Source of the DNA: Gossypium raimondii
Taxonomy: Eukaryota > Streptophyta > Magnoliopsida > Malvales > Malvaceae
Assembly: GCF_025698545.1 (NCBI RefSeq)
Contig: NC_068569.1
Location: 7,750,001-7,814,000, forward strand
DNA: 64,000 nucleotides
Direction: 5' to 3'
The notes beneath the pieces are model-generated. The model worked only from the letters and a program-made list of their open reading frames with translations. It was not told where the DNA came from and made no database searches. The translations under genes were made by a program, and so were the position numbers. Below, piece by piece: positions 51,670 through 62,900 of the stretch. Within the stretch, counting starts at the first letter, position 1; each line of letters starts with the position of its first letter.

Positions 51670-51960
51670 TTAGCTTCCCCACAAAAAGCAATTGCTGCCA
51701 CCGGAACTGCCAATAGCACAAGGCACATCACGAACTTGAAACTTCACGCTATGTGTTCCGACATACTCCATAACTTCCAGACACTCCTGTAACTCCGAGT
51801 CACTAATCAATATTACCCATTCCTTTTCGTCGTCTAAGTTGGAATGTCCCGGTTTGAAATTTTTTTATATAGTTCAAACTTCAAAGCATCCGACAGATGA
51901 CTCGAACTTAAAATGGATTGTATTATCTTTGTAGGCAACTTTTACAGTAATTTTTGAGCT
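51670..51960 (-). pseudogene. NIN-like protein (NLP8/9-type) PB1-domain fragment
   Basis: Minus-strand remnant of the last exon of an NLP transcription factor gene (nitrate-signalling RWP-RK family). The PB1 domain reads ITVKVAYKDNTIHFKFESS, then VGCFEV, ELYKKFQTGTFQL, DDEKEWVILISDSELQECLE, VMEYVGTHSVKFQVRDV and the C-terminal tail GSSGGSNCFLWGS with stop at 51672-51670. The order and the GSSG.SNCFL tail are those I remember for NLP8/NLP9. Two frame changes, after CFEV and after TFQL, break it. No RWP-RK domain or other exon is seen nearby. So this is an isolated fragment, of a host gene copy that has decayed. Confidence 0.8.
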
Positions 51961-52473
51961 GCTATCAAATAATTCACTACAACATATCTTGTTTGACACA
52001 TAAATTTTTATGTATTTCACTTTTATTATTTCATCCACCACATTTTTTTAAGTTTAATAATTTAGTCCTTGTCATCATAAAAATTCCATATTTTCCACAA
52101 TTTTACTTTTGTGGCATGTTTCATCATCTCATAACACATTCATTAAAATTTTATCATATTGTCCTTATCCACATATTAAATTGCTTCATTTATCATTTTT
52201 CACGAGTTTACAATTTAGCCTTTAATATCATGAAAATTCAATATTTATTATAATTTTACCTCAACATTAATTCACTAACACTTAACACTACGTTTTAACC
52301 TTTTACCCTCATACCTTATTTAAATTACAATTTTTACACTTTTTACAATTTAGTCTCATTATCATAAATTCAACCAAACTTTGAAATTTCATCACACATT
52401 CACTTTTTATGTGATCATTATATCATCATACTTCATTTATATTCTCTTTCAACATTCCATCCCACGTATCTTT
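51961..52473. other. LTR-like relic sequence
   Basis: Contains 'aatttagtccttgtcat', 'tacaatttagcctttaat' and 'acaatttagtctcatt' phrases typical of the long LTRs elsewhere in the window. Ends not defined. Probably a worn LTR piece. Confidence 0.4.
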
Positions 52474-53075
52474 TATATATTAAAATAAAAATAAAATAAA
52501 TATTAAAACAAACTAATCTGTGCTGAAATTGAAAATTTTGAATCCAAACCCAAGTCAGTCTCTAACATGAGGTAAAAAGAAAAAAAAACAATAAATAGTA
52601 AAATATCTATCTTGAAATTCGGGTTCTATTGATCCACGGCCCAAAGATCATAGCAGTTTCAGCCCGTCCTCTCGTTGTTCGCAATTTTGACCCACTTTAT
52701 TTACTTATTAAATGGAAAAAAACAATATAAAACTTGTTGCCAAACCCTTTGTCTCAATTTCACTGAATTTTCTTCCCGACTTCTCTGCATTTTCCATCTT
52801 CTCTCCCTTCACATTGGGTAAAATTTGCTGACCTCTTGTTATTTGATTTTATTTTCTGTTTTGGACTGATTTTGTTTTATTTTTATTTGGATTTCAGATT
52901 TCAGATTTCTAATTCCATGCTGTAATTTAATTTCAGTTTTCCTTTGACTGCAAAATATCTTTTTAATTTTCATTGGATGCTGATATATATTTAAATATAT
53001 CTGGGTGTACTTGTTGTTCTGAATCCATTTTCTCTTTCTTTTTGATGTTTTGAATTAATTTTTTTATACATTTCT
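52474..53075 (+). repeat. Duplicated promoter/5' leader block, copy at SPC22
   Basis: Collinear with 46586-47240, by eye about 85-90 percent identical apart from small indels. Shared landmarks: 'aaaacaaactaatctgtgctgaaattg', 'gacccactttatttactta', TATAAAA (52726-52732), 'cttctctcccttcacattgggtaaaatttgct' and 'atatatttaaatatatctgggtgt'. The SPC22 coding exons follow 350 bp later. Confidence 0.88.
52726..52732 (+). promoter_or_regulatory. TATA box in the SPC22-side duplicate
   Basis: TATAAAA about 90 bp before a leader splice donor (gt at 52818), same spacing as at PHF5A. Confidence 0.5.
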
Positions 53076-53421
53076 TAATTTTGTTTATATCTTGGGCGCT
53101 TCCCTTGATCTTGACTATTGGTGATTTTGTTCTCTTACGTTTTATATGTTGCTCTTTGTGTACCTTTCACAATTTGTAACCTTAGTCTGATTTGATCTTA
53201 ATGTTGGTTTTTTTTTTTGGTGATTAGTGTTGTTGATTGTTTTCCTAAAGTAGATTTAAGAAGGATTAATTTGGAATAATTATGATCATGTCTTAGTAGT
53301 GTTGGGGAAAACTTTGCTAGATTTATGTCTCTTTTTCGGTTCATTATACTTAAATTTTATTAAACAGAGGAACTGAACCAAAAGCCAAGAAGCAGTAGGA
53401 TTGAACAAAGGAATAGAAAAT

Positions 53422-54619
53422 ATGCACTCTTTCGGGCACAGATTAAATGGTCTCTTAACCTTTTCCGTGACGATACTGGCAATAATGTGTGCTATCGCGT
53501 CTCTCTCGGACAACCTTAATGCTCCTTCTCCCACGGCAGAAATCAAGGTCCATTTTTACTCACATATGCTCATATCTGGGATAGGTGTTTAGATCAATGA
53601 TTTGTTCTCTTTTTCATAAGCCCTTTCTGATTGTATTGTGTTTTAATCTCTCATTTTCATTTTTCTGGGTGTGACTGTAGATTATGAACATAAACTGGTT
53701 CCAGAAGCAGCCGCAGGGTAATGACGAGGTAGTATTGTTTATATGTATGTGTTCACTGGGTTAATTTCTCTTATTTTTCAGCCATAGTTCTAAGTAAATG
53801 CTTTTGACTTACGTAGGTCAGCCTGACAATGAATATATCGGCTGATTTGCAGTCATTGTTCACATGGAACACAAAACAGGTTTGCTTCTTCAGAGATCTT
53901 CATGGTTTACATTTTTAGAACTTCATCTCATTTGCCTTTTTGGTTGTATGTATTATCAGTAGATGAGATAATCTTTTTCATAATTGACTTTGAAAAGAAT
54001 TTCATTCTGATATTTTTGAATGCTTTAGTGGTGATATTCATAGGCCTCCCTTTTTCTGTCCGCTGTTTTTCACAATCATTCATCATCGTGAAGCTGATTT
54101 TAAATTCCATCTCCTTGTTGATCCACAGCTTTTCATATTTGTAGCTGCTGAGTACGAAACCCCAAAGAATTCTTTGAATCAGGTGAGGTTAAATACAGCT
54201 TGTTGCCTAATTGCCTCTTCCTTTTTGAGGCTGAGCCGGAAATATCTTAAGATCCTTGGAATGTTTTTAATATGGTATTTTGTAGGTTTCACTTTGGGAT
54301 GCTATAATACCTGCCAAAGAGCATGCGAAGTTTTGGATCCATACCTCAAACAAGTATCGTTTTGTTGATCAGGTATGTGCATAATGGCAAAGTATCTCAC
54401 CATTGTTGGTATAGATTTAGAAAAGTAATTTAGGGCTTTCCTGCAATTGAGAAATTATTCTCTTTTCTTAAATCGTCATCTTCCCTTATCCAGGGAAACA
54501 ATCTCCGTGGCAAAAAATTCAACTTGACATTGCATTGGCATGTCATGCCTAAGACCGGAAAGATGTTTGCTGACAAAATTGTCATGGCTGGCTATAGTTT
54601 TCCGGAGGAATATAGATAA
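53422..54619 (+). CDS. SPCS3: Signal peptidase complex subunit 3 (SPC22/23, SPCS3)
   Basis: Accessory subunit of the ER signal peptidase, which removes signal peptides from secretory proteins. Exons 53422-53547, 53681-53728, 53817-53879, 54129-54182, 54286-54372 and 54494-54619 join in frame to 167 residues, the normal family length. [20 protein letters not shown] starts a type II membrane anchor (about residues 10-32). The lumenal part has [50 protein letters not shown] and [13 protein letters not shown]. It ends YSFPEEYR. A leader intron probably runs from the donor at 52818 to an acceptor cag at 53365-53367. The 5' end of this gene is shared with PHF5A (see findings). No damage. Confidence 0.95.
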
Positions 54620-55035
54620 GGTTTTCTTGGTGTATGTTTTGAGGTTGCTGTAACTTAACCTTTCTCAGTATGTGGGGATATTGTAGCTCAGCTGAATCGT
54701 AGAACTCGAAAGCCTCCTCCAAATTGATACATTAAACCTCAGTTGAACTTGGAAACATTGACATTTGAGTACTTCATGTTTGATAAAATGAGGAAATGGG
54801 GTATTCTTAACCTTTTTAAAACACCTTTATGCTCTTTTGTCAAAGCCCCGAACCAATTTAATCTTTAAGAAGGAAGGCTTCAAACAGCAAATAAGATAAA
54901 AAATCAAATGTATACCACTTTGATATGCTTAATTTCTTTCCCACAATTCTTTTACAAAATCAATTTGCTTGTAATGAGATTGGTAATTACTGTCAATAAA
55001 TTTAATAAAAGAATGATTATTATACCGGGCGAGCG
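54620..55035. other. Convergent gene ends
   Basis: Space between the SPC22 stop and the minus-strand kinase stop; should hold both 3' UTRs. Nothing else seen. Confidence 0.45.
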
Positions 55036-57804
55036 TCACTTAAAGAGCTCGCTCCCCAATGCTACATCTCTAATCTCCTCGCCTGCTTCAAACGGCAAAC
55101 CACCAATCTCTGTCTCTTGGATTCGTTCAAGCTCTTCAACGATGCTTCTCATCAATGGTCTTCTTGGTCTTATGTCCACACACTGCAATGCCAAATCTAC
55201 TACTTTTTTTGCCCCACGCATTGATTTACCTCCCAAGGTTTTATCGACAAAACTGCTGATATCTTTCGAATCCTTGGCCTTCAAAGAAAATGATGTTTTT
55301 GTAAGAATGGGGGATTACGTATACAAGTAATTAGGACAACTGTATCAGAGAACCTGCATTATTAACGTTGTTTCCAAGTTTGATGGATCTCTACAAATTG
55401 CTTCACGTCCGCTAATCAACTCCAGGAGGAAGACTCCATAGCCATATATATCGCTTTGCACTGAAAATCTCTTCGATGAATACAATCTTCAGGAAAAAGA
55501 AAAGAGGATGAATCAGCTACAGATAATGAAGTATTAACACTATCAGATCAATTATGCAATGGGTTTCAAACAAGGATTGATTTGCATACTCTGGGTCAAG
55601 AAAACAATCAATGGCTGAAGATGACGCGTAAAACTGATCTTCAGACAACAATTTGGATAATCCATAATCAGAAACCTTGGCTGTGAAGTTTTCATCGAGA
55701 AGAACATTGCTGCTTCTGAAATGCATGTGCAGCAGAGGAGGAGCCATACTGTGAAGATGTTCAAGTCCTGATCCAAAATTAAAAAGTACGGTTGAGGAAG
55801 CTAATATTACGATCATTATTTTGGGGTTCTGATTCTTTATGTATCGTCCTGTAATAGTTAAACTTACCATCTTGAATTACATATATATAGAATGGTGAAT
55901 GTACCTTTGGCTGCCCCTAGTGCAATCAACAACCTTTGCCGCATGTTTAGTTTACCAGTAGGTGAACCTTCGTAATCTGGTAAAAAAAGGATCAGGGAGC
56001 CAAATCCTTGATTAATTTGCAATGGACACAGGTAATTTGTATATATATAAAACAAATTATTACCATAAAGGTGATTTCCAACATTTCCATTAGGTATATA
56101 ATCATATACAAGAAACTGCTGGTGGTTATCTTCACAGTAACCAACAAGCTTGACTAGATTCCTGTGTCTAACTTGAGCTATTTGCTTTATCTGCATTGAA
56201 TCCAGACAAACATAATCATGATTACCCTGCCACAAATCCAGTTTCTTCGATGCTGAGAAATGTCACTTCTACAGTTTTATTCAATGTTTCTTGGGTTCTA
56301 AGTTGTTGAAAACGCTACCATTTTCTCTCTTGAATTTCAGGTCACAGTAATGCAGACACAAAGATTCAAATCAACTGAAAAACAAAGCTTGAAACCAAAC
56401 ATCTTTAACTGCTCTCCTGCAGCAGTACGGAATAGGTGTTACCTCATGAAGGAAAAAATGAACCTGGGTGTTCAAGTATCTTTTGATTGCCACAAGAGTT
56501 CCATCTTGAAGTAGTCCTTTATGGACTAAACCAAATCGGCCCTCACCAATGATATTACTTTGACTGAAGTTGTGTGTAGCATGTTCCAGCTCTGACATTG
56601 TTATTTGCTTTAGATTTTGTGTATAGATCGGAGACTGCGCACCAGCAGCATAATGGGATGTGTTAGCTCTTTCCAATTCAACTGCTCAGACACAGAGAGA
56701 TGAAATCATTGTAAATTTGTCATGGAAGATAAGGAAAATTTCTTTTTCTGTTGCAATGTTAAGAAATATGCATGTGCAATCTCGTCAAGAAGACTGGCTT
56801 ACCAGTAGATGGCATGGAAGATTCAGTCCCGGATGTTCTCCTCATGAATCTCTTAACGCGCATCAAGCAGATATACACAAGCACCAAAATGATCAAGACA
56901 AGAAGAGCCGCACTAATACAGCCAATTATGGCAGCAAATGTCTGTTTTCTCGGTTTCTTATCAGCTGTTTGCAAAGGCGTGAGTGTTGGAACAGCATTTT
57001 CCCCATCAACAGAAGCTGCCGCTACCCTTCCATGTCTTGATTTAAAGGGCTTCTCTTGAGAGTAAGAGGGGATGAACTTTGGAGCAAAAAACAACAATTG
57101 AGTTAATCTACTTGGAAGAGATATCCGAGAGATTCCAGGAATCCTGTGTAATAATAGGCTCCCAGGATATTATTACAAATATTATGGTTGAATCAACAGT
57201 TAAATTATATGCATGCTGACATGAAAGTATCTGGAGCCTAATTCAATGATCATATACAGGCTGGTTGGTTCTTGTCGTTTACATTACTTGTGTTGATTTG
57301 CACAATACATGGTATGAATGCACCGCCGTGTTAAGGTGCTGTATTCTAACTATTCTGATATATTCTGATATCAAAAACATCATCAGAGTGACAGAAATTT
57401 TAAGTCTACGTTTAAAAAGGGACCTTACAAGGAAACAACATCTGCATCTTCTGGTCGATAACAATTGACATATGCCCATTGCCTCAAGCAGGGGAACTTC
57501 CCAAATCTACTGTTGGTTTGTTGAGGAGTGCAGACTGTGTTCTTGCAAATAAGTAAAGCTTCAGCTGCAATAAAACAAACAATGAAGTGTGGACAAATCT
57601 CGGTTGGTCTTAAAATCAAGAGAGGAACGAATCAAGGGTTATATATAACTGCATTAATCATTGGATAAGGAGGCAATTGCAGCAAATGAAGAGCTTGTAA
57701 GGGACAAATTTGAACTTACTGAAGAGCTTGTGACATAAACAGTTGGGTTGGAACAGTTGAATCAGCAAAAGCAGTGGCAGCCGCTGCCACCAGAACAAAA
57801 GCAT
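55036..57804 (-). CDS. Receptor-like protein kinase with altered catalytic loop (likely pseudokinase)
   Basis: Nine exons (57804-57720, 57564-57429, 57143-56803, 56681-56443, 56190-56064, 55976-55905, 55767-55590, 55486-55354, 55278-55036) join in frame to 517 residues. Start MLLFWWQRLPLLLLIQLFQ looks like a signal peptide. A short ectodomain with several Cys (LLICKNTVC, FPCLRQWAYVNCY) follows, with no domain I know. The membrane segment is about FAAIIGCISAALLVLIILVLVYICL. The kinase domain has an intact glycine loop GEGRFG and VAIK lysine. The catalytic loop reads LLHMHFRSSNVLLD where active kinases have HRDxKxxN, so the catalytic Arg and Asp are gone; DFG is DYG. The exon 7 to 8 join (DPE-LYSSKRFS) uses acceptor tgaag at 55487. 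Probably a signalling pseudokinase; ligand unknown. Confidence 0.85.
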
Positions 57805-60129
57805 TGTCAATAACCCTTACTCCACTGACCAAACATTTTCTGCGCACTCTAAATAAGATTCACATCTAAGTCTTATCAGTTATGGTTATGGAATTACAAT
57901 CACAACCTTCGGAAAATGCCCTTTTCTTATCACAAATTTGTAGAAAGAAACAGGTAAAAAAAAACTACATCAATAGTAATTAGTAACCAAATAGATGGAG
58001 GCCATTCACATGAATATGAACCGGCTAGCTGGAAAGGGAGAGAGAGCTTAAGCAAGAGTAAATAAAAAGAACCTAGCTGCATGGTGACAAGCACAGATTT
58101 CTATGTTACTTTCTGGTTATTCAAACTTGGTATACAATGAGCTGGATAAGTACTAGAAAACCTTACTCATCCGAGAAATTTGCATCATTGAACGAAAAAA
58201 GTGAAAGAATTGCAAAAATAATTATCTCACTGAATTGAACAGTAATGCCTCTCTTTACTGAAAATTCCAGCTAAGCTTAGAAAAAAGAACAGTTACAATG
58301 GTTGTCTTTATGGAAGTGGACAGATACAATTATCTCTGGTTCTTTCTTTTCATTAAGTTGCTAGCCAACAATTTTCATGTCTGTAAATCTTCATTTGGCA
58401 TGCCAAAAAGCCTAAAAGATTCCCTCAGAGAATCTAATAAAGTGGTCAATTGTCAGCCAAGAAAAAAATGCTTGCCAGACCATCCACAGATATGATACAT
58501 AAAGACATAGTTAAAACCATATATACTGAATTACTGATCTTCAAAGAATTTATGTGTTTTAGCTGAAGAAAACCATAGCATTTGGCTAAAGACAAAAAGT
58601 TACACATATGATTCTCAACATTATGCGGTTAAAGAAACGAAAAAGCCATTAACAGTGATGAATTACAGTGACATAACATTGTGTCTCTTGAAGCTGTTTT
58701 CCAGGGAAATGTCGCAAGGGGAAGTCGCCATTAACAGAATCCCTATAATCTATACCAATAACACGAAGTACCCAGAAATACCAGAAACAAAAAACAATAA
58801 AAGAATACATACCATTAAAGCTGGTCCATGCCCTGAAGAGAGAGTTTATCAAGTCAAGAACCCAAAAAAAGGATGCTTTTTGTTTTTTTGAACTTTTTAC
58901 AGTTCCCAGAGGCCTTCTTTTGTAGGTATGCAACTAGGCATTGAAGAATGGAAGGATTCTTCCAATAAACAGCAAAGGACAGGAGCAGACTACATAATTA
59001 ATTCTCTCACGCAAAATCTTCCTAAGTAGGACCCTATGTTCTTTTGAGGCAAAACAACGGTTGGTCTACTTATAAAAGGATCAACGGTTACATTACAATT
59101 ACAACTAACAACCCATAAGGTTTCAGTACTTCAAGTTAATATCTTTTGTAATCTGCAACTTCACTCTCTTTTTTTTTTCAACACTTGAAAGGATGAGCAA
59201 AGTAAGGATTTCAGAGTTCAGACAAGGGGATTTTAAAACATAGGAAAGATGTACAGTTACATAAGGAAATGGGAAAACTAATTTTTTTGTCCTCTACAGG
59301 GTTTTAATGATAAGTCTTAATCAGGAAGGGTTTAGGGACATATGGGTATAATGAGCAGGCAATGGAATAGGGACCATTTTTTTTTATTTTTTATTTGCAT
59401 TGCAGATATAGCAGCTGGGACAGACGATCACATGAGAGAAACTGTGGTGGGGGCGCTGACAGCGGCTCACATGCAATGCAAGCACACCTTCCTTGCCATA
59501 ATATTTATTTTTCTTTTTATATAAGCTCCAATAAGACAACTCCTTTTTCTACTTCCAAATATTGACATCATCCATCAGCCATCAATACGTTGGCATTCAG
59601 GCGGGGAGCGACCGGGCTGTACCAAAGATATATTGATAATTTGAGATAAGGTTGGAATTGTTAGATATTGAATTCAAGTTTTTATGTTATATAATAAAAT
59701 ATTTTTATTACTGGATTAAAAATTTTATGTTATTAATGAAAAATATTAGTTAAACATAAAATAAAAATAATTAGTAGAAATTTAAATTTGAAATTAAAAA
59801 ATAAGTAAAATTCTTAATAAAAATAAGATTTTTCAAAATAAGCCTGAATTTTTTCTTTCTTAAAATAAATTATAAGAGTAACTAATTATTAGCAAATGAA
59901 TTAATTTATCACTAACTTTTATATTAAAATATAGGTAAAAATTAAAACTCCAATTAAAGTTATTTTATTAACCCTAAAATCATTGAATATTAATTTTATT
60001 TATGTATTTTTGAATCTTCGAGACTAATTTGAGTCTCAACATTTGTGCTACATAATCGGATGGTGAAAATCATAAATATAACAAAGAGTTGAGATGAAAG
60101 AGAGGCACCTTTATGGTTATTTATACCGG
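57805..60129. other. Region upstream of the receptor-like kinase
   Basis: Should hold the kinase promoter and perhaps a leader intron: on the minus strand a possible non-coding exon 'ggcatggaccagctttaatg' near 58820-58845 is preceded by cttcag and followed by gtatgt. A TATA-like 'ccttttataagt' on the minus strand lies near 59070-59083. Both are weak. No second gene was recognised. From about 59640 the sequence is AT-rich spacer. Confidence 0.35.
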
Positions 60130-60680
60130 TTATTCATAGGTCAAATAAAAAAATTTATATCCGTTTTTTATGTTCGAGTCCGACTCAGACTAAGAAATGG
60201 GTCTATAATTTTGCCCAAGTCCAACTCGGTTAGTCCATGTTAAATTTTTTATATTCTTTTTTTATATAAAAAATAAAGCTAAAAATATAATAAATCACGT
60301 ACACTGATAACATTAAAATAAATGTTTACTAACAAATGAAAAAAATTAAAAATATACTTAAATAACACCAAGATAAGTGCCTCTAAAATAGTAGCAAAAT
60401 TAATAATAAAATAAGAGTTATACAATATCCAAATAATAACAGCAAAATATTAGCAATATAATAACGATAACAAAATAAAAAAAAACAATAAAAAAAACAA
60501 CAACAATTTTTTTTTTGAAATTCAGATCGGGCTGGGCCAAAAAACTTATTTGAGGCCCGATCTGTTTAAAAAATGAGACTTATTTTTTGTCTAAACCCAT
60601 TTTCAAGTTTATATTTTTGTCCAAATCCTCCCACTTTTCAGACGAGTCTTCTAACTCAATCCATGGATGAGTCTATCTCA
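60130..60680 (+). repeat. Diverged non-autonomous repeat, copy 2
   Basis: Matches 28515-29075 block by block ('caccaagataagtgc', 'tagtagcaaaattaataataaaata', 'ttatacaatatccaaataataac', 'ctgggccaaaaaactta.ttgaggccc', 'tatatttttgtccaaatcctcccac'). AT core of ~300 bp between weak GGCC-type tips. Confidence 0.6.
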
Positions 60681-61171
60681 ACTGATTAAACCACTATTTA
60701 GCATTGCTTTATTGGTCAATGAATAGTTTTTTGGGACAAACTTGACTACTTAATCTATTCTTTCAGCTTTTCATGCTTGATTGTTAGTGTTGTTAATATT
60801 TTTACATAACAAATCTTCAAAAAAAAAAAACATAGAAATCAATGAATGCAATAAAAAAATAAGAATAATAGTTAGTGTTGCCATGTTATTTTATGCTTGA
60901 ATAGATAATTAAGAGTTGAGGAAAATATAGGTGTCTATGGGCTATGGCAGATTACCTTAATTAATTATTCCTAATGAGACTACTATAATGGTCAGAATTC
61001 TTAATTCAAGGCTTCAAAATATAATGAATTCTCAATGGACCTCAGTCCATTTCAAAATTTGGGCTTTAGAATTTCATGGTTTTGGACATCCAAAAAGAAA
61101 ACCCAAAATTTATTTTTCTCAGGTTGATTATGAAATCAAAGAAAATTTCCTCCAACGCCAAATTTCTCACA
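60681..61171. other. Promoter side of the small membrane protein gene
   Basis: AT-rich then a more mixed stretch from 60990 that is likely 5' UTR. An open frame from 60988 reads through but shows no conserved content and is in a different frame from the chosen start. Confidence 0.4.
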
Positions 61172-62900
61172 ATGATCAGCGTTCTCGCTCAGGTTCCCAA
61201 TCCAAGAAACTGAAGATTGTCTTATCTGTTCCTAATTCTTATTTTTATTTTTTTAAAATTTATGGTATTTGATGAAAATGCAGGAGCGTCTGCTTGGTGC
61301 CGCACTTGGAACCGCTTTGACAGGGATCGTAGTATTTGAGCAACGGAAACGTATCTATGAATCGATTTCAGATTATCAGTCTCAACTCGCTTTCCAATCT
61401 CAGGTCCTCTTTTTTTTTTTTTTCTTCCTGCGTTAAATTTTCTTTTATATTTGCTAATCTGAAACCCTTGAAAAAGTAGCAGATTGAAGTTCTTATAATT
61501 ACTAGGTGGATGGGGGGCTCAAGTTTTAGCTTCTTTTCATAATTTAGTTTTTGAAAAGGAAATTTCTTGATTTCATTGTTATGTCATTATTTCTATTTTG
61601 TTCTGATTCTGATGAATGGAAAAATGCTTTGTATTTGAAGAATATTTGGACTTCTGAGGAATTTATAACCATTGAAATTACAAGGGATAAGGCCATTGTA
61701 TATATTTTATGATAACCTCTTTATATAAAAATAATTGTGGAAGTCATTGTTAATGCTTGCTCTGGTTTCGTCTGGCTAATGGTTTTTAAGAACAAGTAAC
61801 TATGTCATAGTAAATGCTGGCGCATATAGAAATCCTTGTGCTTTAGTTGAAGTGATAAAACATGTGAATTGGATTCAGGGAAGGAGTGTAAATGCAAAAA
61901 TCAAATGTGTAATTAGAATTCTAGATTTTAGTTTTGTATTTGATTCTTGGAAGGAACAAGTGAAATGCTTTTCTTCCTCCTTCATTTTGGGGAATTTCTC
62001 ATAAACTTCTAGATTTTTCCTTTATATCGTTCTTCCCAAGAATTGAAGTTGATACGGAGAAATCTTGTGTTCCAGTATAGATTTTCTGCGGTCTTAGATG
62101 TAGAGAGGTTGTTATCACAGTCTTTAACATTTGAAGTTCAAAGTCTAACTCTTAGTATCTGTCAATGTTTTAAAAATTAATGATTGAACTTGGTGATTTG
62201 ACTCCCTAGCTTTGCATAAGAAATGAGCAAATTTAAATTGTTTGTAGATAATTTATTAACAGTTCTAATTACAGAGCTTTATCTTTAGAACTGAAACCAG
62301 AGTAATCTCATCTATGACGTTATTAACACTCTAGATAATCATTTAATAATAAGGAGAATGTAATTGCCTGATATATTTTGGTTGCTTCCACAGTTTTAAA
62401 GTAGATTAGTTTTACACCTCTTTAATGACCGCAGAACAATCGAATATTTTGAGCAATATTGTCACCTTACAAACAACAATTTTCTTCAGGATTCTATCTT
62501 GTAGATAATTTATGTTACCTCTAATGAAGAAAGTATAGAACCTTATGTTTTAGGCCATGTTAACTTCTTATAGATTTGAGACTTATCCATGTGGTTTTGC
62601 AGTATATCTGAAGTCGAATTATAGGTAATAGCAAAGAAACAGTTAACCTCACTGGAAAGATGAAGCTATTATTATCTAAAAATTGCTATACAAGCAGATT
62701 TGGCTTTTACAAGTAAAACTCTGTTTCATCATTTGCATTACTTGGTAATAAATTTTCATAGTTTTACTTTATATTTCTTCCAGATAAAAGAGCCAATATT
62801 TGGGAAGAAATCTCGCTCGGAGTTTGCACTTCTATGGAACAAAGCTGTGGACCAGATATTTGTGCCGGTAATTGAGTCCATTAGTTCACGTCGATGGTAG
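61172..62900 (+). CDS. Small conserved single-pass membrane protein, unknown function
   Basis: Three exons (61172-61192, 61284-61403, 62784-62900) give 85 residues. The N-terminus MISVLAQERLLGAALGTALT carries a hydrophobic segment running to TGIVVFEQ. The rest is polar: RKRIYESISDYQSQLAFQSQ, then IKEPIFGKKSRSEFALLWNK, ending ESISSRRW. All borders are gt-ag and the phase is 0 throughout. An alternative is to start at the ATG at 61278 with MQERLLG, skipping exon 1; the spliced form was chosen because MISVLAQ joins at a clean donor. I remember similar small plant proteins without an assigned role. An organelle membrane location is possible but is inference. Confidence 0.75.

Noticed and set aside
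55517-55590. Read-through after LDPEY in the kinase as a sign of a broken gene
   Set aside because: Using donor gtatgc after GA (55590) and acceptor tgaag before 55486 restores a normal kinase sequence, so this is an intron.
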